A stretch of 7,466 nucleotides of DNA from Bacteroidales bacterium (GCA_017958765.1 JAGDBY010000108.1:1-7466); one strand, 5' to 3'. Positions 1-6,788 are shown, counted from the stretch's first letter. Program-made: numbers and translations. Notes: generated by a model not told the origin, from the letters alone.

Positions 1-1337
1 ACTTTTTTGTCTATATCCTCCCCTTTGAAGAGAAACGCTCCGAGAAGGTCGCGGAGTCTGGTTCTCATCTCGTAGGTGGCCACTTTCTCGAGAGTGTCGT
101 ATACGGTCTCATTCTTATCAAGGACATCTTCCTGATTCTGAGCATAATAGCCAAGGCTCACATTGTGTCCTACCTTGGCAGTGCCTTTGACCGGAGTAAG
201 CATTCCGTTCAGGACCTTGATCATTGTGGTCTTGCCCTCTCCGTTCCTCCCCACGAAAGCCACCTTCTCCCCCCTCTTAATCTCGATGTTGGCATTCTCC
301 AGAATGATTTTGTCAGGCATATCGGGATAAACCACCGTGGCGTCAGTCACCTTGAAAGCGACGTCTCCGCTCCGGGGAGCCGGCGGAAACTTCACGTGGA
401 GAGTGGCATTGTCCACCTCGTCGAACACTATTCTCTCTATCTTCTCGAGCTGTTTGATCCTGGCCTGCACCTGATTGCTCTTGGTAGGCTTATAGCGGAA
501 TCGCTCGATGAAGTCTTCGGTCTTCTCTATCATTCTCTGCTGATTGTCGAAAGCCGCTTTCTGCTGCTCTATTCTCTCGGCTCGGAGCTCCACAAACTTG
601 CTGTAAGGCACTTTATAGTCGTAAATATGGCCGAGGACAATCTCCACCGTAGAATCGGTACAGTTATCCAGAAACTTCCTGTCGTGGGAAATAAGCACTA
701 TCGAGCCGCCGAAACCCTGCAAATAGTCTTCAAGCCACTGAATTGACTCGATGTCGAGGTGGTTTGTTGGCTCGTCGAGAAGGAGAACGTCCGGTTTTCT
801 GAGGAGAATCTTGGCCAGTTCTATTCTCATATTCCACCCCTGACTGAAAGTTTCGGTGTTGCGTCCGAGCTCATCCTCTTTAAAACCGAGTCCCTTCAAA
901 GTCTTAACTGTCAGCACATTGGGAGACTCTCCGGCGTAGAGTGAGAGACGGTCGTTTATGTCGTTGAGCTCTACAATCAGGTCGGTATATTCTTTCGACT
1001 GATAATCCTCCCGGCGGGAGAGCTCTTCGGTAATTGCATCAAGCCTGCGGTGCATCTTGAAATAGGAATCGAAGACCGTAAGGGTTTCGTCCAGAACACT
1101 GCGCCCCTTGTGATGCTCCATCTGCTGGGGAAGATACCCGATCTTTATCCCGGCCGGCTTGGACACCGTCCCTTCGGTGGGAGACTGTTCCCCGACAATC
1201 AGACGGAGGAGCGTAGTCTTCCCCGCCCCGTTCTTTCCCACAAGGCCTATCCGGTCACTGTCGGAAATATGGAGACTGATATTATCCAGGAGGGTAAAGC
1301 CTCCGAAAGAGAGTGTCAGATTGTTGAGGGAGATCAT
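1..1337 (-). CDS. ABC-F family ATP-binding cassette protein (ribosome-associated), C-terminus beyond left edge
   Basis: The first 445 residues are visible. ABC-F proteins are soluble twin-ATPase proteins without membrane domains that act on the ribosome, as translation factors or antibiotic-protection factors. Domain 1 has Walker A GKNGAGKTT (34-42), a Q-loop glutamine near 71, a signature region FSQGW (164-168), Walker B LLLDEPTNHLD (185-195) and switch His218 in ISHD. A charged interdomain linker, the ABC-F hallmark that reaches toward the P-site tRNA, spans about 240-320. Domain 2 begins near 325 with Walker A GRNGEGKTT (363-371). The second signature and Walker B, and any C-terminal coiled coil, lie outside the window. 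The start ATG (1337-1335) shares ATGA with the tatC stop, which supports this start and suggests translational coupling. The first signature has Gln where SGGW-type sequences are usual. The subfamily (Uup-like, EttA-like or resistance type) cannot be settled from this fragment; a housekeeping member is more likely, given the operon. Confidence 0.93.
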   Translation of the reverse strand, partial: MISLNNLTLSFGGFTLLDNISLHISDSDRIGLVGKNGAGKTTLLRLIVGEQSPTEGTVSKPAGIKIGYLPQQMEHHKGRSVLDETLTVFDSYFKMHRRLDAITEELSRREDYQSKEYTDLIVELNDINDRLSLYAGESPNVLTVKTLKGLGFKEDELGRNTETFSQGWNMRIELAKILLRKPDVLLLDEPTNHLDIESIQWLEDYLQGFGGSIVLISHDRKFLDNCTDSTVEIVLGHIYDYKVPYSKFVELRAERIEQQKAAFDNQQRMIEKTEDFIERFRYKPTKSNQVQARIKQLEKIERIVFDEVDNATLHVKFPPAPRSGDVAFKVTDATVVYPDMPDKIILENANIEIKRGEKVAFVGRNGEGKTTMIKVLNGMLTPVKGTAKVGHNVSLGYYAQNQEDVLDKNETVYDTLEKVATYEMRTRLRDLLGAFLFKGEDIDKK

Positions 1338-2104
1338 TTCTTGCAGACTACAATACTGAATTCATACAACAGGTATAGAGGAACTGCAACGAACATCAAT
1401 GTGACGGCATCGCCGCTCGGGGTAATTATGGCAGCCAGAATGAGGAGAATGATGACTGCGTGCTTGCGGTAACGCTTCATCATATCCCTGTTGATAACTC
1501 CTATCTTGGAGAGTACCAGAGCGAGAATCGGCATCTCGAAGATGATGCCCATAATCAGCACGAGGGACATAAACATCCCTATGTATGAATTTAGGGCTAT
1601 CTGGTTGGGTACGTCTGCCGACACCTGATATGTACCCAGGAAACGGACCGTAAGAGGCAGAACCAGGAAATACCCCACGAAGACACCTATGTAGAACAGG
1701 ATGGATGCAAAGCCGAAAGCGCTCCGGATAGCCTTTTTCTCATTCTCATACAGCGCAGGGCGTACAAACGTCCATATCTGGTAGATTATGAAAGGCATAG
1801 CCACAATCAGGGCCACATAGAGGGAAACCCTCAGGTGAGTGAAGAACTGCGCCGCTATCTCAATGTTCATTATCTGGATATCGAACGGCGCCGAAGGAGC
1901 CAGATGCAGCGCTCCCAGCAGAGAATTGAAAAGTCTGAACAGTATGAAATCGGATGACAGAGGGGCGAAGATTGCATTGAAAATAGGTTCTTTGAAGCAA
2001 AATGCCACAACCATCAATACGGCCAAAACGACAAAGCTTCGGATCAATACGGCCCGAAGTTCATCCAAATGGTCCCAGAAAGACATGGTCTTGTCATCCG
2101 ACAT
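1334..2104 (-). CDS. tatC: Sec-independent (twin-arginine) protein translocase subunit TatC
   Basis: TatC is the polytopic inner-membrane receptor that recognises twin-arginine signal peptides and, with TatA, exports folded proteins. The 256-residue product has the usual length and six hydrophobic segments, at about 19-37, 92-110, 127-155, 174-200, 213-228 and 231-252. Family landmarks are present: the N-terminal FWDHLDELR, with Glu15 at the position of the signal-peptide-contacting glutamate of E. coli TatC; the loop RPALYENEKK, with Glu122 matching E. coli Glu103; the buried glutamate in FEMP (Glu190, matching E. coli Glu170); and the C-terminal TPSGD and PLYLLYE motifs. It starts 9 nt after the tatA stop and in the same frame, and its TGA overlaps the ABC-F start. 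No strong Shine-Dalgarno precedes the ATG. Met7 is a possible alternative start, but the longer form is equally plausible. No tatB gene is present next to it. Confidence 0.96.
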   Translation of the reverse strand: MSDDKTMSFWDHLDELRAVLIRSFVVLAVLMVVAFCFKEPIFNAIFAPLSSDFILFRLFNSLLGALHLAPSAPFDIQIMNIEIAAQFFTHLRVSLYVALIVAMPFIIYQIWTFVRPALYENEKKAIRSAFGFASILFYIGVFVGYFLVLPLTVRFLGTYQVSADVPNQIALNSYIGMFMSLVLIMGIIFEMPILALVLSKIGVINRDMMKRYRKHAVIILLILAAIITPSGDAVTLMFVAVPLYLLYEFSIVVCKK

Positions 2105-2113
2105 AGCGCCCGT

Positions 2114-2338
2114 CTATTTTTCTTCAGGTTTTTCCTCTGTGTCAGAATTGATCTCTTTCTTAAGGTCGTCAAGATCTTTTTCAGCCTCTTTCATCCCGTG
2201 CTTGAACTCTTTCACACCTTTGCCCAGACCGCGCATCAGCTCAGGAATTTTCTTGCCTCCGAAAAGAAGCAATACCACTAGGAGGATGATCAGAATCTCA
2301 GTCCAACCGATTGTACCGAAAAGCAAATAAGTATTCAT
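2114..2338 (-). CDS. tatA: Sec-independent protein translocase subunit TatA/E
   Basis: This 74-residue protein has the classic TatA plan. A short N-terminus leads into one transmembrane helix (about 12-27, rich in Ile, Leu and Val), followed by the FGGKKIPEL hinge (26-34), an amphipathic helix (about 33-60) and a highly charged Glu/Lys tail. TatA oligomerises around TatC to form the transport site for folded proteins. The acidic-rich short tail and the FGxxKIPEL motif fit TatA/E rather than TatB, so this is likely a minimal TatAC system in which one TatA-type protein does both jobs. The start is 5 nt downstream of the valS stop and the TAG stop is 9 nt upstream of tatC, so all three genes are probably cotranscribed. 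The TAG is in frame with the tatC ATG and no other stop intervenes, so readthrough would fuse the two subunits. Confidence 0.95.
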   Translation of the reverse strand: MNTYLLFGTIGWTEILIILLVVLLLFGGKKIPELMRGLGKGVKEFKHGMKEAEKDLDDLKKEINSDTEEKPEEK

Positions 2339-2343
2339 AACGA

Positions 2344-5043
2344 TTATAATTTGGATAGTCTCTCTTTAAGGTTATTGATCTTGACGGTAGCGTCAGCCAA
2401 TTTCTTTCTTTCCATCTCCACTACTGCGGCAGGGGCGTTGGCCACGAACTTCTCATTGCTCAGCTTGGCGTTCACACCCTTCAGGAAGCCCTCGTAGCGC
2501 TGAATTTCAGCCTCTATTGTCTTCCTCTCGGCATCGACGTCTATCATTCCTTCAAGAGGAACGAAGAACTCGGTTGTCCCTACCATAAATGTCTGACCTT
2601 TGGCATCCTGGGCAAAATTCTCCACAGTATCGATCTTATCGACATTGGCCATCTTGGCCACAACAGGCATCATCTCGCCGGAGAATTCACCCTTGATCAA
2701 CAGCGAAAGCGGGTTCTTAGGAGAAATCCCTTTCGCCTGCCTTATAGCGCGGATCTCCACAACTGCCGCAGAGGCCATATTGAAATCCTCTATAGTCTTC
2801 TCGCAGAACTCTGAAGCCTTAGGCATCAATTGTAACATGATTGTTTCACCGGCCTTTCTCTCCTCGAGATTCTGCCACAGTTCCTCGGTAATGAAAGGCA
2901 TATAAGGGTGCAGCATCTTAAGCAGTCTGTCAAAGAATGATATGGTGGCATCGTATGTCTTTCTGTCGATGGAATCGCCGAAAGCAGGTTTAACAAGCTC
3001 AAGGTACCACGAGCAGAAATCATCCCAGAAGAGCTTATAGACTGTCATCAAAGCGTCGTTTATGCGGAACTTTGTGAAATGGTCGTCAACAGTGGCGATC
3101 GCCTGGTTGAGCTTGTCGTTGAACCATTTGACAGCAACGGCTGCTGCATCGCCCTGCGCCTTATCCTCGACGCTCCAGCCTTTAACAAGCCTGAAAGCGT
3201 TCCAGATCTTGTTGCAGAAGTTGCGCCCCTGCTCCACCTGACTTTCGTCAAAGAGAATATCGTTGCCGGCAGATGTGCAGAGAATAATGCCAACTCTGAC
3301 ACCGTCAGCGCCGTAATCGGCTATAAGTTTCAAAGGATCGGGAGAATTACCCAGCTGCTTGCTCATCTTGCGGCCGAGCTTATCTCTCACGATACCTGTG
3401 AAATAAACATTGCGGATCTGAACGTCCTTCATATACTCCTCTCCGGCCATAATCATACGGGCTACCCAGAAGAATATGATGTCCGGTCCTGTAACCAGAT
3501 CGCAGGTAGGATAATAGTATTTTATCTCTTTGTTACCGGGCTTGATTATTCCGTCGAATACGCTGATAGGCCAAAGCCAGCTTGAGAACCAAGTGTCGAG
3601 GGCGTCTTCATCCCTTGTGAGCATATCGGCGGTAATATTCTCAAATCCTTTGATCTTATGAGCTTTTTCCAACGCATCCTCAGGAGTGAGAGCCACAACG
3701 TACTTCTCCTCCTCTCCCTCAGACACCGGAAGGAAGTATGCAGGAATGCGGTGACCCCACCACAGCTGACGGCTGATACACCAGTCCTGAATATTCTCCA
3801 GCCAGTTTCTGTAGGTTGTAACATATTTCTGCGGATGGAATACAATCTCTCCGTTGAGAACAGGAGGAAGAGCGATATCTGCGAAGTGCTTCATTGAGAG
3901 GAACCACTGTTTGCAGAGACGCGGCTCGACTGCAGTGTCCGGATTTCTCTCTGAATAACCCACCTTGTTGTCATAGTCCTCCATTTTCTCCATAAGGCCG
4001 GCTGCCTCGAGATCTTTGGTAATCTGCTTGCGGACAACCATTCGGTCCAGGCCGACATACAGGCCGGCAGCCTCCGAGAGAGTACCGTCAGGATTGAAAA
4101 TATCGATGGTATCCAGATTGTGGATCTTACCCAGATTGTAGTCGTTCACATCGTGGGCAGGTGTAACTTTCAAACAGCCAGTTCCGAATTCCACGTCAAC
4201 ATATCGGTCTTCTATCACAGGTACAACCCTGCCTACCAGAGGTACGGTCACCTTATGACCTCTGAGCCATTCGTTCTTAGGATCCTTAGGATTGATACAC
4301 ATAGCTGTATCACCCATAATTGTCTCCGGACGGGTGGTCGCTACTACAGCATAGTACCCTTTTTCATCTTTGTGAACCACTTCTTCCTCTTTGCCGGAAG
4401 TCTTGACAGGATTAACGTCGGTGTCGGCAAGATAATATTTAAGATAGTACAGTTTGGACTTCTCGTCACGGTAGACAACCTCCTCGGTAGAGAGAACCGT
4501 CTGAGCTTTAGGATCCCAGTTGACCATACGCAGACCTCTGTAAATAAGACCTTTGTCGTACAGGTCGACAAATACTCTCATCACTGATTCGCTGCGCTTC
4601 TCGTCCATAGTGAAGGCCGTGCGGTCCCAGTCGCAGGAAGAGCCCAACTTCTTAAGCTGATCGAGAATGATACCTCCGTGCTCTTCTTTCCACTCCCAGG
4701 CATATTTGAGGAACTGTTCTCTTGTCAGATCACGTTTTTGAATACCCTGTGAAGCCAGCTTGTTTACCACCTTAGCTTCGGTTGCGATGGATGCGTGGTC
4801 GGTTCCCGGCACCCAGAGCGCATTGCAACCCATCATTCTGGCCCTGCGGATGAGCACATCCTGGAGAGTGTTGTTCATCATATGGCCCATATGCAACACA
4901 CCCGTTACATTTGGAGGCGGAATTACAATGGTATAAGGAGTTCTGGTGTCCGGCTCAGAATGGAAGAATTTATTGTCCAACCAATACTGATACCACTTAT
5001 CTTCAACGGAAGCAGGACTGTACTTAGCTGCTAATTCGGTCAT
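2344..5043 (-). CDS. valS: Valyl-tRNA synthetase
   Basis: This cytoplasmic class I aminoacyl-tRNA synthetase charges tRNA-Val. The 899 residues are within the bacterial ValRS range, somewhat shorter than the 951 residues of E. coli. The Rossmann catalytic core carries the HIGH-type motif HMGH (51-54) after PPPNVTG, and the KMSKS-type motif is KMSKQ (559-563). Between them lies the CP1 editing insertion (about 195-345) with TTRPETIMGD (236-245) and GTGCLKVTPAHD (287-298), the pocket that removes misactivated threonine. WCISRQLWWGHRIP (421-434) and LDTWFSS (482-488) are further class Ia ValRS signatures. An anticodon-binding helical domain follows (about 645-790), then a C-terminal Lys/Glu-rich coiled-coil arm (about 835-899). 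The start is the first ATG after a purine-rich stretch (AGAGATAGAG) and a TAnnTTTG promoter element. It is the first gene of the leftward cluster, and tatA follows after 5 nt. No T-box leader is visible. Confidence 0.98.
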   Translation of the reverse strand: MTELAAKYSPASVEDKWYQYWLDNKFFHSEPDTRTPYTIVIPPPNVTGVLHMGHMMNNTLQDVLIRRARMMGCNALWVPGTDHASIATEAKVVNKLASQGIQKRDLTREQFLKYAWEWKEEHGGIILDQLKKLGSSCDWDRTAFTMDEKRSESVMRVFVDLYDKGLIYRGLRMVNWDPKAQTVLSTEEVVYRDEKSKLYYLKYYLADTDVNPVKTSGKEEEVVHKDEKGYYAVVATTRPETIMGDTAMCINPKDPKNEWLRGHKVTVPLVGRVVPVIEDRYVDVEFGTGCLKVTPAHDVNDYNLGKIHNLDTIDIFNPDGTLSEAAGLYVGLDRMVVRKQITKDLEAAGLMEKMEDYDNKVGYSERNPDTAVEPRLCKQWFLSMKHFADIALPPVLNGEIVFHPQKYVTTYRNWLENIQDWCISRQLWWGHRIPAYFLPVSEGEEEKYVVALTPEDALEKAHKIKGFENITADMLTRDEDALDTWFSSWLWPISVFDGIIKPGNKEIKYYYPTCDLVTGPDIIFFWVARMIMAGEEYMKDVQIRNVYFTGIVRDKLGRKMSKQLGNSPDPLKLIADYGADGVRVGIILCTSAGNDILFDESQVEQGRNFCNKIWNAFRLVKGWSVEDKAQGDAAAVAVKWFNDKLNQAIATVDDHFTKFRINDALMTVYKLFWDDFCSWYLELVKPAFGDSIDRKTYDATISFFDRLLKMLHPYMPFITEELWQNLEERKAGETIMLQLMPKASEFCEKTIEDFNMASAAVVEIRAIRQAKGISPKNPLSLLIKGEFSGEMMPVVAKMANVDKIDTVENFAQDAKGQTFMVGTTEFFVPLEGMIDVDAERKTIEAEIQRYEGFLKGVNAKLSNEKFVANAPAAVVEMERKKLADATVKINNLKERLSKL

Positions 5044-5079
5044 ATTCTCTATCTCTTTAATCCGATTACTGTCAATCTA

Positions 5080-5087
5080 CAAAAGTA
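5080..5087 (-). promoter_or_regulatory. Putative Bacteroidota-type -7 element for the valS-tatA-tatC-ABC-F operon
   Basis: On the minus strand this reads TACTTTTG, an exact match to the TAnnTTTG -7 consensus used by the primary sigma factor of Bacteroidota. It would place the transcript start roughly 30 nt before the valS ATG. No TTG/TTTG -33 element at the usual distance is obvious, so the assignment rests on one box and on position. Confidence 0.55.
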
Positions 5088-5100
5088 ATCATTTTTACCT

Positions 5101-5108
5101 TATCTTTG
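5101..5108 (+). promoter_or_regulatory. Putative Bacteroidota-type -7 element for kdsC-maf
   Basis: The plus strand reads TATCTTTG, an exact match to TAnnTTTG, 20 nt before the kdsC start codon, implying a very short leader. No clear -33 TTG is present upstream. The box lies only 13 bp from the minus-strand valS box, so the two divergent promoters would overlap and could compete for polymerase. Confidence 0.55.
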
Positions 5109-5128
5109 CATTTAAAAGCGATATAGAG

Positions 5129-5701
5129 ATGACAGAGTTAAAAGACATAAAAGCATTTGCATTTGACGTGGACGGCATCTTTACTGACGGGAGCGTCCTG
5201 GCGATGCCTGACGGAGACCTGCTCAGGACCTTCAATGCCAAGGATTCTTTTGCGGTTAGAATGGCCTGGATGAACGGATACCCTATAGGAATCATTACAG
5301 GAGGATGCTCCGAGAGCATTCTGAACCGTTTTAAAATGCTTGGCGTTGAGAGCGGAAATATCTATATGCTGTCGCGTAACAAAATTGTCGATCTGGAGCA
5401 TTTCTGCAAGAGAAACGGCCTCTCACTTGATCAGGTGGCCTTTGCAGGAGATGACATTCCCGATATACCGGCTCTGAAAGCCGCCGGACTGGGTATCTGC
5501 CCTGCTGATGCTGTTGACGAAGTAAAACAGGCAGCTGACATTGTCTCAGACGAACCGGGAGGAAAACGTTTCGTAAGAGACCTGATAGAAAAGACCCTCC
5601 GAGCGCAGGGCAAGTGGAACTTTGATCCCCACGGCTCCTGGGCCTGCCTCTACCCCGACCATATAGCCGCTTTTGCTGACAAGACAGGCAAAAATGTTTG
5701 A
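5129..5701 (+). CDS. kdsC: 3-deoxy-D-manno-octulosonate 8-phosphate phosphatase (KdsC-type HAD hydrolase)
   Basis: KdsC removes phosphate from Kdo-8-phosphate in the cytoplasm, giving free Kdo for the lipopolysaccharide inner core. It is a capless HAD phosphatase that works as a tetramer. The 190-residue product has HAD motif I FDVDG (nucleophile Asp13, acid/base Asp15), motif II ITGG (Thr57), motif III Lys85 in LSRNK, and motif IV GDDIPD (107-112) with the Mg-binding aspartates. The DGIFTDG and KDSF stretches also fit the KdsC subfamily. The C-terminal loop, normally GGxGxVRE/D, reads GGKRFVRD (144-151), so the third glycine is Arg147. About 20 extra residues follow the LRAQGKW end typical of Bacteroides homologues. 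The gene starts right after a TAnnTTTG promoter and overlaps maf by 8 nt, an arrangement I recall from Bacteroides genomes. Another sugar-phosphate HAD specificity is possible but less likely. Confidence 0.88.
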   Translation: MTELKDIKAFAFDVDGIFTDGSVLAMPDGDLLRTFNAKDSFAVRMAWMNGYPIGIITGGCSESILNRFKMLGVESGNIYMLSRNKIVDLEHFCKRNGLSLDQVAFAGDDIPDIPALKAAGLGICPADAVDEVKQAADIVSDEPGGKRFVRDLIEKTLRAQGKWNFDPHGSWACLYPDHIAAFADKTGKNV

Positions 5702-6290
5702 GAAGTATAAAATAACACTTGCAAGCGCATCTCCGCGCCGCAGAGAGCTTCTTTCAGGCCTTGACATCCGTTTTACCGTCGAGCCATCCAAAGATGACAG
5801 CGAGGCTTATTCCGCCGATTTGCCTTGGAATGAAGTGCCGTAGTTTCTTGCCCGTCATAAGTCGGATACTTTTCACAGACAGCTGGATGCCAATGAAGTG
5901 CTGATTACAGCCGATACTTTGGTTTTTCTTGAGAATGAACACGGCCGGATGGAGATAATTGGGAAACCGAAAGATGCAAAGGAGGCATTCTCCATTCTTG
6001 CGAGACTGTCAGGCCATACCCACAAGGTTCTCACGGGCGTCTGTATCAGAACCAACACCGAGACAAGGTCGTTTACAGCATCTTCAGACGTCACTTTCGC
6101 CCCGCTTTCCGCTGAGGAGATCAATTACTACATTGAAAAATACAAGCCTTTTGACAAAGCGGGAGCATACGGCATCCAGGAATGGATCGGCCACGTGGCC
6201 ATCACCAACATAGAAGGATCATTCTACAACATTATGGGGCTTCCCGTGCAACGGGTTTACCGGACACTCTGCGAAATGCTAGGAGAATAA
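5694..6290 (+). pseudogene. maf: Maf-family nucleoside triphosphate pyrophosphatase, interrupted by one in-frame TAG
   Basis: Reading through a single TAG (codon 50, 5841-5843) gives a 198-codon frame ending in TAA, the normal Maf length. Maf proteins hydrolyse non-canonical or excess nucleoside triphosphates (dTTP/UTP and modified forms) to monophosphate and pyrophosphate and have been linked to septum formation. Upstream of the TAG is the substrate-binding ASASPRR motif (10-16). Downstream are ITADTLV (71-77) with the catalytic Asp74, GKP (90-92), the GHTHKVLTGV block, DKAGAYGIQEWIG, and the C-terminal GSFYNIMGLPVQRVY. Nothing else is missing and no frameshift is seen. The ATG lies inside the end of kdsC (shared ATGTTTGA), suggesting coupled translation, and a hairpin terminator follows at once. 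If UAG terminates, the product is a 49-residue stub; an internal start (GTG at 5898) would lack the N-terminal motif. It could be a young nonsense allele, a sequencing error, or a gene read through. Confidence 0.85.
5841..5843 (+). other. In-frame TAG codon inside maf
   Basis: Codon 50 of maf is TAG, between NEVP and FLARHK. The sequence on both sides aligns well with the Maf family, so the codon sits in a conserved stretch where homologues carry a sense codon. A single base change would restore Gln, Lys, Glu, Leu, Ser, Trp or Tyr. Confidence 0.95.
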
Positions 6291-6291
6291 A

Positions 6292-6330
6292 AATAAAAAG
6301 GGTGACGCTTGAAGCATCACCCTTTTTATT
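6292..6330. terminator. Bidirectional intrinsic terminator between maf and the DUF4332 gene
   Basis: A 14-bp outer stem pairs 6292-6305 with 6317-6330, with GGGTGA facing TCACCC and A/T-rich flanks. After one C-A mismatch, GCT/AGC close over a TGA loop. The A-tract on the left and T-tract on the right give a U-run in both directions. The hairpin begins 2 nt after the maf stop and ends 13 nt before the stop of the convergent gene, so it probably ends both transcripts. Confidence 0.9.
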
Positions 6331-6342
6331 CTGAGCATCTGA

Positions 6343-6750
6343 TTAGTATGTAACTGTAGGCTCAAGTTCTTTAGCCTGTGCGATCATCTTCTCAAGCTCT
6401 GCAACAGAAGGAACTCTATTGCAAATGTTCTTAGCATCGTTCACTTCAACAAGCTTCGGCTGAAGATTTGCAGCCACTCTGTGACGGAACTCTTTGATTG
6501 TGTCAACACCGGCTGCTTCCAGCAACTCAGCGAATTGACCTGCGATACCGTTAACGCGGAACAAATCTGCGTGGTTAGTCCATTTAAGAATCAGCTTAGC
6601 TGAAATACCTGTCTTTTCAGCAACGGCGTCACGGCCTTTCTTGCAAGCGCACTGTGCAAGAAGATCATCTGTAGTTTTAATACCTGCGGCAATCAGTTTA
6701 TCTGCATATACAGCTCCGATGCCTTCAATCTGCTCAATTTTGTAACTCAT
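6343..6750 (-). CDS. DUF4332 (helix-hairpin-helix-like) domain protein, function unknown
   Basis: This 135-residue soluble protein has the look of the DUF4332 family, whose function is not known to me. It contains two related helix-hairpin-helix-like units, IEGIGAVYADKLIAAGI (8-24, continuing TTDDLL to 31) and VNGIAGQFAELLEAAGV (66-82, continuing DTIKEF to 88). Each has the G-I-x-x-x-[YF]A-x-x-L-x-x-AG pattern found in non-specific DNA-binding and polymerase-associated HhH domains. Between them is a GRDAVAEKTGIS segment (39-50) resembling a third hairpin. There is no signal peptide, membrane segment or catalytic motif. It is flanked by terminators and has its own possible promoter, so it appears monocistronic. 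DNA binding is an inference from the HhH pattern only; the hairpins could instead mediate protein contacts. Confidence 0.88.
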   Translation of the reverse strand: MSYKIEQIEGIGAVYADKLIAAGIKTTDDLLAQCACKKGRDAVAEKTGISAKLILKWTNHADLFRVNGIAGQFAELLEAAGVDTIKEFRHRVAANLQPKLVEVNDAKNICNRVPSVAELEKMIAQAKELEPTVTY

Positions 6751-6788
6751 ATCAGTATAGTTTTAAGGTTATTAGTAATAATTTCCTA

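Noticed and set aside
165..1472. Plus-strand open frames of 193, 61, 140 and 66 codons
   Set aside because: They lie antisense to the ABC-F gene, whose minus-strand translation shows complete ATPase motifs; the plus-strand products have no recognisable domain.
1839..2330. Plus-strand open frame of 163 codons opposite tatA and tatC
   Set aside because: Antisense shadow of two clearly conserved membrane proteins; composition is low complexity (Ser-rich) with no family resemblance.
3079..4587. Plus-strand frames of 168, 79 and 155 codons inside valS
   Set aside because: Shadows of valS codons; valS is continuous and highly conserved across the whole stretch.
5044..5128. T-box or other riboswitch leader for valS
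   Set aside because: The gap is only 85 bp and contains both divergent promoters; there is no room or visible structure for a riboswitch.
5898..6290. A separate 130-codon gene starting at GTG 5898
   Set aside because: It is the in-frame distal part of maf after the TAG and lacks the N-terminal ASASPRR motif, so it is part of the interrupted maf rather than an independent gene.
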